Part shown: piece after piece, positions 28,515 through 38,027 of the stretch
How the letters are laid out: each line of letters opens with the position of its first letter
How positions within the stretch are numbered: position 1 is the stretch's first letter
Assembly (NCBI RefSeq): GCF_016107285.1
Contig: NZ_RCVQ01000011.1
Location: forward strand, 1-64,000
Reading direction: 5' to 3'
Origin: Roseomonas sp. KE0001
Lineage (GTDB): Bacteria > Pseudomonadota > Alphaproteobacteria > Acetobacterales > Acetobacteraceae
DNA: 64,000 nt
The notes under the pieces: generated by a model
Told to the model about the DNA's origin: nothing
Database searches by the model: none
What the model saw: the letters and a program-made list of their open reading frames with translations, nothing else
Translations under genes and position numbers: made by a program

Positions 28515-31433
28515 ATGAACGCCATTCACCAGTCCCGGGTGCGGCCGGGTGATACCGCCCTGGCGGCCCGGCTGCGCCGGGAGACCGCGGGCGAGGTGAA
28601 GTTCGCCCCGGCCGATCGTGGCCGCTACGCCACCGATGCCAGCATCTACCAGGTGGAGCCCATCGGCGTGCTGGTGCCGCGGAGCATCGAGGATGTGGCG
28701 GCGGCGCTGGCGATCTGCCGCGAGGCCGGCGTGCCGGTGCTGCCGCGCGGCGGCGGCACCAGCCAGTGCGGCCAGACCGTCAACCGCGCCCTGGTGATCG
28801 ACTGCACGAAGTTCCTTCGCGAGGTGGTCTCGGTCGATGCCGCGGCGGGCATCGCGCGCGTGCAGCCCGGCATCGCGCTCGGCGCGCTGAACGACGCGCT
28901 GAAGGCGCACAGGCTGTTCTTCCCGGTCGATCCCTCCACCTGGGCGCGCTGCACCATCGGCGGCATGGCGGGCAACAACTCCTGCGGCAGCAAGTCGATC
29001 CGCTACGGGCTGATGGCCGACAACGTGCTGGCCATCGACGCGCTGCTGGCCAGCGGAGAGCGCTTCACCTTCCGCGAGCTGGGCGACAATCTGGGCGATG
29101 ACGTCCCCGCCGATGTCGCGGCGCTGATCCAGTCCCTGCGGGCGCTCGGCGCGCGCGAGGCGGAGGAGATCGCGGCGCGCTTCCCGCGGCAGCTCCGCCG
29201 TGTCGGAGGCTACAATATCGAGGCGCTGACGCCGGCGGCACGGGCGGCGGGGCGTGGCAATCTCGCGCGGCTGCTGGTCGGCAGCGAGGGAACGCTGGCC
29301 TTCTCCGCCACGCTCGACCTCAAGCTCTGGCCGATCAAGCCGCGCAAGGTGCTGGGCATCTGCCAGTTCCCCACCTTCCGCGCCGCCATGGCGGCCAGCC
29401 AGCATCTGGTGACGCTCGACCCCGAGGCGGTGGAGCTGGTCGATCGCACCATGATCGATCTCGGCCGCTCCATCGCCCTCTATCGCGACACCATCGAGCG
29501 CATCCTGATCGGCGAGCCCGACAGCCTGCTGATCGTCGAATTCCATGGCGACGACGACGCGGCGCTGACGCGCGATCTCGACCGCCTGGAGGAGATGATG
29601 GGTGATCTCGGCTATCCCGGCCAGGTCGTCCGCGTCACCGACAGCGCCTTCCAGGCCAGCGTCGCCGAGGTGCGCGAGGCCGGGCTGAACATCATGATGT
29701 CGATGAAGGGCGACGGCAAGCCGGTCTCCTTCATCGAGGACACCGCCGTCGATCTCGCTGATCTCGCCGACTACACCGAGCGGCTGAACGAGGTCTTCGC
29801 GCGGCACGGCACCAAGGGGACGTGGTATGCCCACGCCTCGGTCGGCTGCCTGCATGTGCGGCCGGTGCTCAACATGAAGGACGGCGCGGAGGTGGCGAAG
29901 ATGCGCGCCATCGCCGAGGAATGCTTCGCCCTCGTCCGCGCGTACAAGGGCAGCCATTCGGGCGAGCATGGCGACGGCATCGTGCGATCGGAGTTCCACG
30001 AGCCGATGTTCGGCGCCCGCATCGTCCGCGCCTTTGAGGCGGTGAAGGACAGCTTCGATCCCGACGGGCTGCTCAATCCCGGGCGGGTCGTGCGCGCGCC
30101 CCGCATGGATGACCGCAGCCTGTTCCGCTACCCACCCGGCTACCGCGCCGAGGAGGGCATCAGGCCCGCGCTCGACTGGTCCGCCTGGCCGGGTCCGCAG
30201 GGCGGGTTCCTCGGCGCCGTCGAGATGTGCAACAACAACGGCACATGCCGGAAGTTCGACGCCAACGTCATGTGCCCATCCTTCCGCGTCACGCGGGAGG
30301 AGCAGCACCTGACGCGCGGCCGCGCCAACACGCTGCGCCTGGCGCTGACCGGCCAGCTCGGCGCCGATGCGCTGGCCGGCGACGAGGTCGCGGAAGCCAT
30401 GTCGCTCTGCGTCTCCTGCAAGGGCTGCAAGCGCGAATGCCCGACCGGCGTGGACATGGCGAAGATGAAGATCGAGGTGCTGCACGCGCGGGCCCGGCGC
30501 CACGGCATCCGGCTGAAGGACCGGCTGATCGCCGAGCTGCCGCGCTGGGCGCCCTGGGCCGCGCGCCTGCCCTTCCTCGCCAATGCGCGGGACAGCATTC
30601 CGGGCCTTGCCGGCCTGACCGAGCGCTGGCTCGGCCTCGCCGCCGGGCGCAGCCTGCCGAGGTTCCGCCGCGACCGCTTCCGGGATGCCGAGGCGGTGCG
30701 GGAGGGGCCGGGCCGCGAGGTGCTGCTCTTCGCCGACACCTTCAACCGCCATTACGAGCCCGAGGTCCTGCGCGACGCGGTGAAGGTCCTGGCCCATGCG
30801 GGCTACCGGCTGCGTCCCGCCGCCGCGCCGGACGGGCGACCGCTCTGCTGCGGCCGCACCTATCTGGCCGCCGGCATGGTGGAGCGCGCCCGCGCCGAGG
30901 CGCGGCGGACGCTGGAGGCGCTTTCGGCCAGCGACGCGCCGGTGGTCGGGCTGGAGCCCTCCTGCCTGACCACGCTGCGCGACGAGTTTCTCTCCCTGCT
31001 GCCCGGTGCCGCGGCCGAGAAGCTCGCCGCCCGCGCCTTCCTGGCCAGCGAGTTCCTGGAGCGCGAGGGCGCCGCGCCGCCGCTGCGCGAGATCGGCGCC
31101 GCGCGGGCGCATATCCATGGCCATTGCCATCAGAAGGCCTTCGGCGCCTTTCCCGCGGCGGTGAAGGCGCTGCGCCGCATCCCGGGGCTGGAGGTGACGC
31201 CGATCGCCTCCTCCTGCTGCGGCATGGCGGGCAGCTTCGGCTATGAGGCGAAGAACCTCGAGACCAGCAAAGCGATGGCCAATCTCTCCCTGCTGCCCGC
31301 GGTGCGCGCGGCGGCGCCGGGGGATGTGATCGTTGCCGACGGCACCTCCTGCCGCCACCAGATCGGCGACCTCGCCGGTCGCGAGGCCGTGCATTCCATC
31401 CGGCTGCTGGCGCGGGCTATCCCGCCCGCATGA
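28515..31433 (+). CDS. FAD-binding and (Fe-S)-binding 2-hydroxyacid dehydrogenase (YdiJ/D-lactate dehydrogenase-like)
   Basis: A 972-residue fusion. An N-terminal FAD-binding type 4 domain (about 45-185, VLPRGGGTSQCGQTVNRAL) is followed by the FAD-oxidase C-terminal domain (to about 540), and a two-cluster ferredoxin-like part with cysteines near 571-590 (CNNNGTCRKF) and 634-645 (CVSCKGCKRECPTG). Two CCG domains (LCCGRTY near 778, SSCCGMAGSFGYE near 900) end the protein. Such enzymes oxidise D-lactate, D-2-hydroxyglutarate or glycolate and pass electrons to quinones. AGGAAG precedes the ATG. Its stop overlaps the next gene by four bases. Confidence 0.9.
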   Translation: MNAIHQSRVRPGDTALAARLRRETAGEVKFAPADRGRYATDASIYQVEPIGVLVPRSIEDVAAALAICREAGVPVLPRGGGTSQCGQTVNRALVIDCTKFLREVVSVDAAAGIARVQPGIALGALNDALKAHRLFFPVDPSTWARCTIGGMAGNNSCGSKSIRYGLMADNVLAIDALLASGERFTFRELGDNLGDDVPADVAALIQSLRALGAREAEEIAARFPRQLRRVGGYNIEALTPAARAAGRGNLARLLVGSEGTLAFSATLDLKLWPIKPRKVLGICQFPTFRAAMAASQHLVTLDPEAVELVDRTMIDLGRSIALYRDTIERILIGEPDSLLIVEFHGDDDAALTRDLDRLEEMMGDLGYPGQVVRVTDSAFQASVAEVREAGLNIMMSMKGDGKPVSFIEDTAVDLADLADYTERLNEVFARHGTKGTWYAHASVGCLHVRPVLNMKDGAEVAKMRAIAEECFALVRAYKGSHSGEHGDGIVRSEFHEPMFGARIVRAFEAVKDSFDPDGLLNPGRVVRAPRMDDRSLFRYPPGYRAEEGIRPALDWSAWPGPQGGFLGAVEMCNNNGTCRKFDANVMCPSFRVTREEQHLTRGRANTLRLALTGQLGADALAGDEVAEAMSLCVSCKGCKRECPTGVDMAKMKIEVLHARARRHGIRLKDRLIAELPRWAPWAARLPFLANARDSIPGLAGLTERWLGLAAGRSLPRFRRDRFRDAEAVREGPGREVLLFADTFNRHYEPEVLRDAVKVLAHAGYRLRPAAAPDGRPLCCGRTYLAAGMVERARAEARRTLEALSASDAPVVGLEPSCLTTLRDEFLSLLPGAAAEKLAARAFLASEFLEREGAAPPLREIGAARAHIHGHCHQKAFGAFPAAVKALRRIPGLEVTPIASSCCGMAGSFGYEAKNLETSKAMANLSLLPAVRAAAPGDVIVADGTSCRHQIGDLAGREAVHSIRLLARAIPPA

Positions 31434-32005
31434 CCCAGCCGAACGACATCCTCGACTTCTGGTTCAGCGAAGGCCTCGACACCCCCCGCGCCGCCTGGTT
31501 CCAGCGCGACGATGCCTTCGACGCCGACATCCGCCGGCGCTTCGGCGATCTCCTCGCCCCGGCGCGCGCGGGCGCGCTGGACGGATGGACGGCGCGGCCC
31601 AAGGGCACGCTGGCGCTCCTGATCCTGCTCGACCAGTTCCCGCGCAACCTGCATCGCGGCCGGCCGGAGGCCTTCGCCAGCGATGCCAGGGCGCGCGAGG
31701 TCGCGCGCCGGGCGGTGCTGGCCGAGGCGCAGGATCTGCGGCTGCCGCCCACGGCGCGGAGCTTCCTCTACCTGCCCTTCGAGCATTCCGAGGCGATGGC
31801 GGACCAGGATCTCTCCGTCACCCTGTTCGAAGGGCTGCGCGACGAGCCGGCCTCGCGCGCGGCGGGCGGCGGCATCGACTATGCCTGGCGGCACTGGCGG
31901 GTGATCCGCGCCTTCGGTCGTTTTCCGCACCGCAATGCTGCGCTGGGGCGGACCAGCACGCCGGCGGAAGAGGTCTACCTCGCCCGTCCCGACGCCGGAT
32001 TCTGA
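31430..32005 (+). CDS. DUF924 family protein
   Basis: A 191-residue protein of the DUF924 family, which has a helical TPR-like fold and no assigned function. The hallmark segments are DILDFWFSEGL, ARRRFGDLLAPARAG-like helix (seen as IRRRFGDLLAPARAG), LALLILLDQFPRNLHRG and SFLYLPFEHSEAMADQ. It starts in an ATGA overlap with the hydroxyacid dehydrogenase, so the two are translated from one message, although no functional link is known. Confidence 0.9.
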   Translation: MTQPNDILDFWFSEGLDTPRAAWFQRDDAFDADIRRRFGDLLAPARAGALDGWTARPKGTLALLILLDQFPRNLHRGRPEAFASDARAREVARRAVLAEAQDLRLPPTARSFLYLPFEHSEAMADQDLSVTLFEGLRDEPASRAAGGGIDYAWRHWRVIRAFGRFPHRNAALGRTSTPAEEVYLARPDAGF

Positions 32006-32403
32006 AGGCACGCGGGGGTCTGGGACCGCCCGGTTTCGGCGGGTTCTCTTCACAAGAGAGTGCGCGAATGGCTGCCGCGCAGTGTCTGCCCCTGCCGGCA
32101 AAGGCAGAACTCGGCCCTCGGCCAAGCCGATCGGCCCTACGCGTGTGTTGCCGCTCGCCTCATCTATCGAAAGCTTTACCGCCGCGCCTCTGCCACCCGG
32201 AGGATATTCCATTTATCAAGGATTTGCGGGCGGTTTCCGGCGGCCACCCGTGACGGAGAGGTTCCGCCGCCCCGACCTAACATAAGTCTGTGTTCTTTCT
32301 GCCACAGTTCGCCGCGATTGCAGGAAGGAACCGCAACCTGGACCTGCAACCCCGGTTTTCTCGTCGCCCGCTCCAAAGCGTTGCGTTTCAAGGGACCACA
32401 ACA
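32006..32403 (+). other. Long leader/intergenic region before the OmpA-type gene
   Basis: About 400 bases with no convincing gene. Just after the DUF924 stop, CCGCC (32026-32030) and GGCGG (32038-32042) form a small stem followed by TTCTCTT, a weak terminator candidate. The rest should hold the porin promoter and probably a long 5' untranslated leader, as is usual for abundant outer-membrane proteins, but I could not find a convincing -35/-10 pair. Base composition near 32160-32300 is less GC-rich than the surrounding genes. Confidence 0.4.
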
Positions 32404-33609
32404 ATGACGCTTCGTCGCATCCTGCTTGCTGCCACCGTTCTTTCCGTGCCGGGTGCTGCCATGGCGCAGGACGCCTGGTATTCGCCGACCTCCTGGCTGC
32501 CCACCGCCGCCGCCCAGCCGATCCAGGGCGTCTATCTCGGCGCCGGCGCCGGCTGGAACCATTCCGACTCCCGCGGCCTTACCGCGCAGGGTGGCAACGC
32601 GGCCTACTTTGACGGCACCTCGGGCAACCGTCAGGGCAACCTCGGCTTCGAGGAAGGCTTCATGGGTAGCCTGGCCATCGGCTATGGTTTCGGGAACGGC
32701 TTCCGCACCGAGGTCGAGGGCAGCTACCGCCATAACAACGTCGATCGCCTGGGCGGATTCCAGAACCGTGCCGGCGGCCCGCCGGGTGTGGCCTTCCGGA
32801 ACATCGACGGCGAGTTGCAGCAGTACGCCGTGATGGCCAATCTTTACTACGACTTCCAGCTGCCCCGCTGGTTCCCGAACATGCCGGTTGCGGTGGTGCC
32901 CTACATCGGCGGCGGTGTCGGCTATATGTGGACCGATCTCGACGCCAGCGGTGCCCGTCTGCCGGCTGGCGCCAACTCGGTGCATATCGACGACACGACC
33001 GGCCAGTTCGCCTACCAGGGCATTGCCGGCCTGTCCTTCCCGATCACGGCCGTGCCGGGCCTCTCGATCACGGCCGAGTACCGCTACACCGGCGCGCTGC
33101 AGAGCAAGTTCGACGGCACCGTACGGGCGCCCAACGGCGCGGTCGTGTCGCGTGGCAAGTATGAAGTCGATCAGGCGCACAACCACTCCGCCCTGATCGG
33201 CGTGCGCTACGCCTTCAACCAGCCGGTCCCGCCGGCCCCGGTTCCGGTCGCTCCGGCTCCCGCCGCCGCCCCGGCCCCGGCCCGCACCTATCTCGTCTTC
33301 TTCGACTGGGATCGGTACAACCTGACCGAGCGCGCCCGCCAGATCATCGCCGAGGCGGCGCAGAACGCCGGCCGCGTGCAGACCACCCGCATCGAGGTGG
33401 CCGGCCACGCCGACCGCTCCGGCTCGCCGCAGTACAACCAGCGCCTGTCGCAGCGTCGCGCCGACGCCGTGGCGGCCGAGCTGGTGCGCCTGGGTGTGAA
33501 CCGCTCCTCCATCATGGTCGAGGCCTTCGGCGAGAGCCGTCCGCTGGTGCCGACCGCCGATGGCGTGCGCGAGCCGCAGAACCGCCGCGTCGAGATCGTG
33601 CTGCGCTAA
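32404..33609 (+). CDS. OmpA family outer-membrane protein (Omp25-type barrel plus OmpA C-terminal domain)
   Basis: A 401-residue outer-membrane protein. A signal peptide (about 1-22, ending AAMA-QD) leads into an eight-stranded-type barrel with repeated aromatic beta strands (VYLGAGAGWNHS, FMGSLAIGYGFGNGFRTEVEGSYR, SALIGVRYAF). A proline/alanine hinge (VPPAPVPVAPAP) follows, then a peptidoglycan-binding OmpA domain with YLVFFDWDRYNLTERA, VAGHADRSG and YNQRLSQRRADAV. It should tether the outer membrane to the wall. It is transcribed alone: a long leader precedes it and a clear intrinsic terminator follows 26 bases after the stop. Confidence 0.92.
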   Translation: MTLRRILLAATVLSVPGAAMAQDAWYSPTSWLPTAAAQPIQGVYLGAGAGWNHSDSRGLTAQGGNAAYFDGTSGNRQGNLGFEEGFMGSLAIGYGFGNGFRTEVEGSYRHNNVDRLGGFQNRAGGPPGVAFRNIDGELQQYAVMANLYYDFQLPRWFPNMPVAVVPYIGGGVGYMWTDLDASGARLPAGANSVHIDDTTGQFAYQGIAGLSFPITAVPGLSITAEYRYTGALQSKFDGTVRAPNGAVVSRGKYEVDQAHNHSALIGVRYAFNQPVPPAPVPVAPAPAAAPAPARTYLVFFDWDRYNLTERARQIIAEAAQNAGRVQTTRIEVAGHADRSGSPQYNQRLSQRRADAVAAELVRLGVNRSSIMVEAFGESRPLVPTADGVREPQNRRVEIVLR

Positions 33610-33634
33610 GCAGCACGCTTCGACCGGAGCAGGA

Positions 33635-33664
33635 GGGAAGCGCCACGCGGCGCTTCCCTTTTTT
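33635..33664 (+). terminator. Intrinsic terminator of the OmpA-type gene
   Basis: GGGAAGCGCC and GGCGCTTCCC form a perfect 10-bp stem with an ACGC loop, followed by six T residues. It lies 26 bases past the porin stop and is the only textbook Rho-independent terminator I found in the window. Confidence 0.92.
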
Positions 33665-33693
33665 CATGCGCCCTCTCCGGATAAAGGCGAGGC

Positions 33694-35370
33694 ATGCCTT
33701 CGCGTCCTTCCGCCGGGCCCCGTGCCCTCATCCGGGGCCGCCTGGCCAGCCTGGCCGGCCTGGCCGGCCTGCTGCTGCTCGCCGCCTGCGGTCCGGACCC
33801 GGCGGCCGTGCCCCATCTCACCCAGGCCGCCGACGCCCGACCCCGTGTGGTCCCGACCCGGCAGGGACCCGTACGCGGCGTCGCCACCCCGGAGGGGCAG
33901 GCCTTCCTCGGCATTCCCTTCGCCGCCCCGCCCACCGGAGAGCGGCGCTGGCGCGCACCCGTTCCGGCCGAGCCCTGGACGACGGAGCGCGACGCGACGC
34001 GGCTCGGCCCCGGTTGTCTGGAGAACTACAGCCCGGCCTATCAGCAGGGCGGCTCCTCGCGATGGCTGATCCGCGGCGATGAGGACTGTCTGAACCTCAA
34101 TGTCTACGCCCCCGCCTCCGCTCGGCCGGGCGAACGCCTTCCGGTCATGGTCTGGCTCTATGGCGGCGGTCTGGTTCTGGGCAGCAACAGGCAATACGAT
34201 CCGAGCCACCTGGCCCAGGCGCAGCGGGTCATTGTCGTGGCGCCCAACTACCGGCTCGGCACACTGGGCTTCCTGGCGCATTCCGGGCTGCGTGGGGAGA
34301 GCGGCACGGCCAATGCCGGGCTGCTGGACCAGCAGGCGGCGCTTCGCTGGGTTCGCGACAACATCGCCGGTTTCGGCGGCGATCCGGGGAATGTCACGCT
34401 CTTCGGCGAATCCGCCGGAAGCTGGAGCGCCTGCTTCCAGATGGCCTCGCCCGGTGCCGCCGGGCTCTTCCACCGCGTCATCCTGCAGAGCGGCGTCTGC
34501 ACCCTGCCGATCTCGACCGTTCCCTTGGCCCGCGCCGAAGCCGCCGGCGCGGCCCTGGCGCGGGAGCTGGGTTGTGGTGAGGGCGAGGCGGGCGTGGCCT
34601 GCCTGCGCCGCAAGCCGGCGGAGGAGCTGGCGGCGGCGGCGGCGCGCACGCCTGGCATGCTGGGGGTCAGCAGCTGGGGCCCGGCGCACGGCGATGCCGT
34701 GTTGCCCCTCTCACCCGGCGAGGCCTTCGCCCGGCCGGACTTCCATGGCCCCCCCGTCATCAACGGCACCACCCGGGATGAGGGCCGGCTCTTCGCCACC
34801 TTGTATCGAATGAGCGGCGCGCTTTTCACCGAGGCCAGCTATGAGTCCGCTGTGACCCGCCTGCTCGGCGACCGCGCCGCGGCGGCGCTGCGGGCCTACC
34901 CCCCGTCATCCTCAGGCGGGCCGGCGCTCGCCTTCGCCCAGTTGGTGACGGACGGCATATTCGCCTGCCCGGCCCTGCGCCTGAACCGTCTGCTGGCGCC
35001 CCGCCTGCCGCTGCGTGCCTATCAGTTCGCCGATCCCAGCCCGGTCTCCAGCCTCCCGGCCCTGCCCTTCCTGCCGCCGCTCGGGGCATATCATGCCTCG
35101 GAAATCCCCTTCATCTTCCGGACCCGCTGGATCCTGGCCGATCCGTCGGAGTTCTCGCCCGCGCAGCACGCCCTGGCGGAGAGGATGCAGGCGGCCTGGG
35201 GGCGGTTCGCCCGGAGCGGCGACCCCAACGGCGGTGACCTGCCGGCCTGGCCCACCTATCGGGAGGATGAGGACACCACCCTGGCGCTGCGGCCGGCCGG
35301 CATCGGGCTAATCGGGCCGGATCTCTGGCAGGCGCACCGCTGCGGCGTCTGGGAGGCCCTCGGCCTCTAG
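33694..35370 (+). CDS. Type B carboxylesterase, putative lipoprotein
   Basis: Alpha/beta-hydrolase of the carboxylesterase/cholinesterase family, 558 residues. A hydrophobic leader ends in the lipobox LLAAC with the lipid-bearing Cys at 32, so the enzyme is probably anchored in the periplasm. The nucleophile is S240 in FGESAGSWS, the oxyanion hole region is VWLYGGGLVLGS, and the late histidine segment PPLGAYHASEIPF fits the family. The family hydrolyses carboxyl esters of many kinds and the substrate is unknown. No cofactor or transporter gene is linked to it. Confidence 0.88.
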   Translation: MPSRPSAGPRALIRGRLASLAGLAGLLLLAACGPDPAAVPHLTQAADARPRVVPTRQGPVRGVATPEGQAFLGIPFAAPPTGERRWRAPVPAEPWTTERDATRLGPGCLENYSPAYQQGGSSRWLIRGDEDCLNLNVYAPASARPGERLPVMVWLYGGGLVLGSNRQYDPSHLAQAQRVIVVAPNYRLGTLGFLAHSGLRGESGTANAGLLDQQAALRWVRDNIAGFGGDPGNVTLFGESAGSWSACFQMASPGAAGLFHRVILQSGVCTLPISTVPLARAEAAGAALARELGCGEGEAGVACLRRKPAEELAAAAARTPGMLGVSSWGPAHGDAVLPLSPGEAFARPDFHGPPVINGTTRDEGRLFATLYRMSGALFTEASYESAVTRLLGDRAAAALRAYPPSSSGGPALAFAQLVTDGIFACPALRLNRLLAPRLPLRAYQFADPSPVSSLPALPFLPPLGAYHASEIPFIFRTRWILADPSEFSPAQHALAERMQAAWGRFARSGDPNGGDLPAWPTYREDEDTTLALRPAGIGLIGPDLWQAHRCGVWEALGL

Positions 35371-35394
35371 GTCCGGCTCCCGCCGCGCGGAACT

Positions 35395-35619
35395 CTAGAC
35401 CCGGATCGGCGGCTCCAGCGGAGGATCGCCCACCGGGGGGATGTCCGGCGCGTCGGGCGTGGGTTCGTCGGGGCCCGGCGGGTCCTGGATAGGCGGCTCC
35501 GGCAGGTCCGGGCCGGGGGGCTCCGGCGGCATGGGCGGCACCGGGCTGGGCGGATCGCTCGGCGGAATGGGGATCTGCGCCCGCAGGGCGTCAGGGGCGG
35601 TGTCGGCCGGCGCGGTCAT
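35395..35619 (-). CDS. Short proline-rich hypothetical protein
   Basis: A 74-residue frame starting MTAPADTAPDALRAQIPIPP with an AGAGGG ribosome site seven bases ahead, ending in TAG. Most of it is a proline/aspartate/glutamate repeat of the type PPEPPGPDLPEPPIQDPPGP, strongly acidic and surely disordered. There is no signal peptide. It converges with the carboxylesterase and diverges from the VWA gene. Similar short Pro-rich proteins are scattered in alphaproteobacteria with no known role. Low complexity makes a spurious frame possible, but the ribosome site argues for translation. Confidence 0.5.
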   Translation of the reverse strand: MTAPADTAPDALRAQIPIPPSDPPSPVPPMPPEPPGPDLPEPPIQDPPGPDEPTPDAPDIPPVGDPPLEPPIRV

Positions 35620-35790
35620 GGCATGCCCTCTCCTTCTTCGTCTCGAAGGAGAAGAGAAGCAGGGACCGTGAAGTTTCCACGGCGCGCTCACGCCCTGCGA
35701 TGCGGCAGTTTTTGTTGCAATGCACAATCGGCTTCGTCATAGAGTTGAAAAGGGAGGAACCCGTCCGCGGCTCCGCAAGCGGAGGTTCCC

Positions 35791-36546
35791 ATGCGACGAC
35801 GAAATCTCCTGCGCCACGTGTCGGCCGGGCTGCTGGCCGCCCCGGCCCTCCTTCCCGGCGGCCGTGCCCGCGCCACGGAGCCGGTGGATGTCGAGCTGGT
35901 CCTGGCCGTCGATGTCAGCCGCTCGGTCGATGCCGACGAGCAGGAGATGCAGTTCCAGGGCTATGCCCGCGCCTTCCGCGACGCCCGGCTGATCGACGGC
36001 ATCGCCCATGGCGCGATCGGCGCCATCGCCGTCTGCTTCTTCACCTGGTCAGACTGGAACGTGCAGGAGCTGCTGGTGCCCTGGCGGCGGATCGACGGCC
36101 CGGCCAGCGCGGAGGACTTCGCCCGCGCCATCGAGGCCGCGCCCCGGCGGACCCACCTCTACACCTCGATCTCCGCCGCCATCGACTATGCCTCGGGCCT
36201 CTTCGGTCAGGGCTATGAGGGCACCCGGCAGGTGGTCGACATCTCCGGCGACGGCGTCAACAACTCGGGCCGCCCGCTCGATCTGGCGCGTGCCGAGGCC
36301 CTGCGGAAGGGCATCGTGCTCAACGGCCTGGCGGTGCTGGACCACACCCCGCCCTCGCCGCAGTTCGCCGCGCTGCAGCCGCCGCTGGACGAGTACTACC
36401 GCGACCAGGTGATCGGCGGGCCCGGCGCCTTCCTGATGGTGGCCGAGAGCTTCGCGGCTTTCGAGGGCGCTGTCCGGCGCAAGATCATCCGCGAGATCGC
36501 CGCCCGCCCGGCGCCGGGCCCCCGGGTGGAGCGCGCCACCGCCTGA
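35791..36546 (+). CDS. DUF1194 domain-containing VWA protein
   Basis: A 251-residue exported protein. The leader begins MRRRNLLRHVSAGLLAAPALL and ends near ARA-TEP; the arginines could indicate Tat export. The body is a von Willebrand A fold with a MIDAS sequence DVSRSVDADEQ near residue 40, the TYTS-like LYTSISAAIDYA segment and DISGDGVNNSG. The MIDAS suggests divalent-metal-dependent protein binding. DUF1194 has no established function. GGAGG lies five bases before the ATG. It may be cotranscribed with the following MFS exporter (96-base gap). Confidence 0.88.
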   Translation: MRRRNLLRHVSAGLLAAPALLPGGRARATEPVDVELVLAVDVSRSVDADEQEMQFQGYARAFRDARLIDGIAHGAIGAIAVCFFTWSDWNVQELLVPWRRIDGPASAEDFARAIEAAPRRTHLYTSISAAIDYASGLFGQGYEGTRQVVDISGDGVNNSGRPLDLARAEALRKGIVLNGLAVLDHTPPSPQFAALQPPLDEYYRDQVIGGPGAFLMVAESFAAFEGAVRRKIIREIAARPAPGPRVERATA

Positions 36547-36642
36547 CGCGGCGGCGGATGGCTGCCCTGCCCTCACCCCCCTGGCGCGCCGCCGCGCCCC
36601 GGCGCAGTTTTCCGCCTGGACGACAAGGGACTCAGGGGCGGA

Positions 36643-37995
36643 ATGGAGCGGGACACGGACGGGCTGCCGCAGCCGGAGCGGTTCTGGGCGGTGCTGGCGC
36701 TGGCGGCCTCGATCGCCCTCTCGGTGATGGACAGTTCCATCGCCAACGTGGCCCTTCCCGCGATCGCCGCCGACCTCGGGGTGGCGCCCGCCGATGCCAT
36801 CCTCGTGGTGAACGCCTACCAGATCGCCGTGGTCATGTCCCTGCTGCCGCTGGCCTCCCTGGGTGAGCTGCTCGGCTACCAGCGGGTCTATCGCGCCGGC
36901 CTGGTGCTGTTCATCGGCGCCTCCTGCGCCTGCGCCCTGTCGGAGTCGCTGACCGGGCTGACCATCGCCCGCGCGGCCCAGGGGCTCGGCGCCGCTGGGT
37001 TGATGAGCGTCAACACCGCGCTGGTGCGCTTCATCTATCCGCAGCGCCTGCTCGGCCAGGGCATGGGGGTCAACGGGCTGGTGGTCGCGCTGTCCTCGGC
37101 GCTCGGGCCGACGGTCGCGGCCGGCATCCTGAGCGTGGCGCACTGGCCCTGGATCTTCGCGGTGAACATCCCCATCGGGCTGGTCGCCCTGGCGCTGGCC
37201 TGGCGCTTCCTGCCGCAGACGCCGCGGGCCAGCCGGCGCTTCGATGCCGCCAGCGCCCTGCTCAGCGCCGCCACCTTCGGCCTCTTCATGACCGGGGTGG
37301 AACAGGGGACGCGCGGCGGCGGCTGGCTGTCCGCGCTGCCGCTGCTGGGCGGCGGCATCCTGGCCGGCTTCCTGCTGGTCCGGCGGCAGGCGGGGCGGCC
37401 GGCGCCGCTGCTGCCCGTGGACCTGCTGCGAATCCCCATCTTCGCCCTGTCCGTCCTGACCTCGATCAGTTCCTTCGCGGCGCAGATGCTGGCCTTCGTC
37501 GCCCTGCCCTTCTTCCTGCAGCACGGGCTGGGGCGGAACCAGGTCGAGACGGGGCTGCTGATGACGCCCTGGCCGGTCATGCTGGTCATCATCTCCCCCC
37601 TCGCCGGACGCCTGTCGGACCGCATCTCCGCCGGCCTTCTCGGCGGCATCGGGCTGGCCGTGATGGCCTGCGGCCTGTTCCTGCTGGCCGGGCTGCCGCC
37701 CGCGCCGACCGCGCTCGACATCGGCTGGCGGATGGCCCTCTGCGGCCTCGGCTTCGGCCTGTTCCAGAGCCCGAACAACCGCGCCCTGCTCTCCTCCGCC
37801 CCGCGCGAGCGCAGCGGCGGCGCCAGCGGCATGCTCTCGACCTCGCGCCTGATCGGGCAGACCACCGGCGCCGCGCTGGCGGCGCTGGTGCTGCGCCTCT
37901 CGGGCACCGACGGCACCGGCACGGCGCTCACCGTGGCCGGCGGCATCGCCGCGGCCGCGGCCCTGATCAGCTTCAGCCGCCTGCGCGCCGGCTGA
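36643..37995 (+). CDS. MFS transporter, DHA2 (EmrB/QacA) family
   Basis: A 450-residue proton-driven exporter with about fourteen hydrophobic segments. It shows the DHA-family start (MDSSIANVALPAIAADLGV), motif-A region GELLGYQRVYRAGLV, and the LGPTVAAGILSVAHWPWIFAVNIPIG motif C region (quoted here as LGPTVAAGIL and WPWIFAVNIPIG). Family members expel drugs, dyes or toxic metabolites. No membrane-fusion partner (EmrA type) is adjacent, so it probably works in the inner membrane alone. Followed after 32 bases by the DUF3253 gene. Confidence 0.9.
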   Translation: MERDTDGLPQPERFWAVLALAASIALSVMDSSIANVALPAIAADLGVAPADAILVVNAYQIAVVMSLLPLASLGELLGYQRVYRAGLVLFIGASCACALSESLTGLTIARAAQGLGAAGLMSVNTALVRFIYPQRLLGQGMGVNGLVVALSSALGPTVAAGILSVAHWPWIFAVNIPIGLVALALAWRFLPQTPRASRRFDAASALLSAATFGLFMTGVEQGTRGGGWLSALPLLGGGILAGFLLVRRQAGRPAPLLPVDLLRIPIFALSVLTSISSFAAQMLAFVALPFFLQHGLGRNQVETGLLMTPWPVMLVIISPLAGRLSDRISAGLLGGIGLAVMACGLFLLAGLPPAPTALDIGWRMALCGLGFGLFQSPNNRALLSSAPRERSGGASGMLSTSRLIGQTTGAALAALVLRLSGTDGTGTALTVAGGIAAAAALISFSRLRAG

Positions 37996-38027
37996 GCCCC
38001 TCCCGCCTCTGCAACGGATCCCTGCCC

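Noticed and set aside
27849-31394. 1181-codon minus-strand open frame
   Set aside because: Antisense to the FAD/Fe-S dehydrogenase and aminotransferase; low-complexity His/Arg/Ala-rich translation without motifs.
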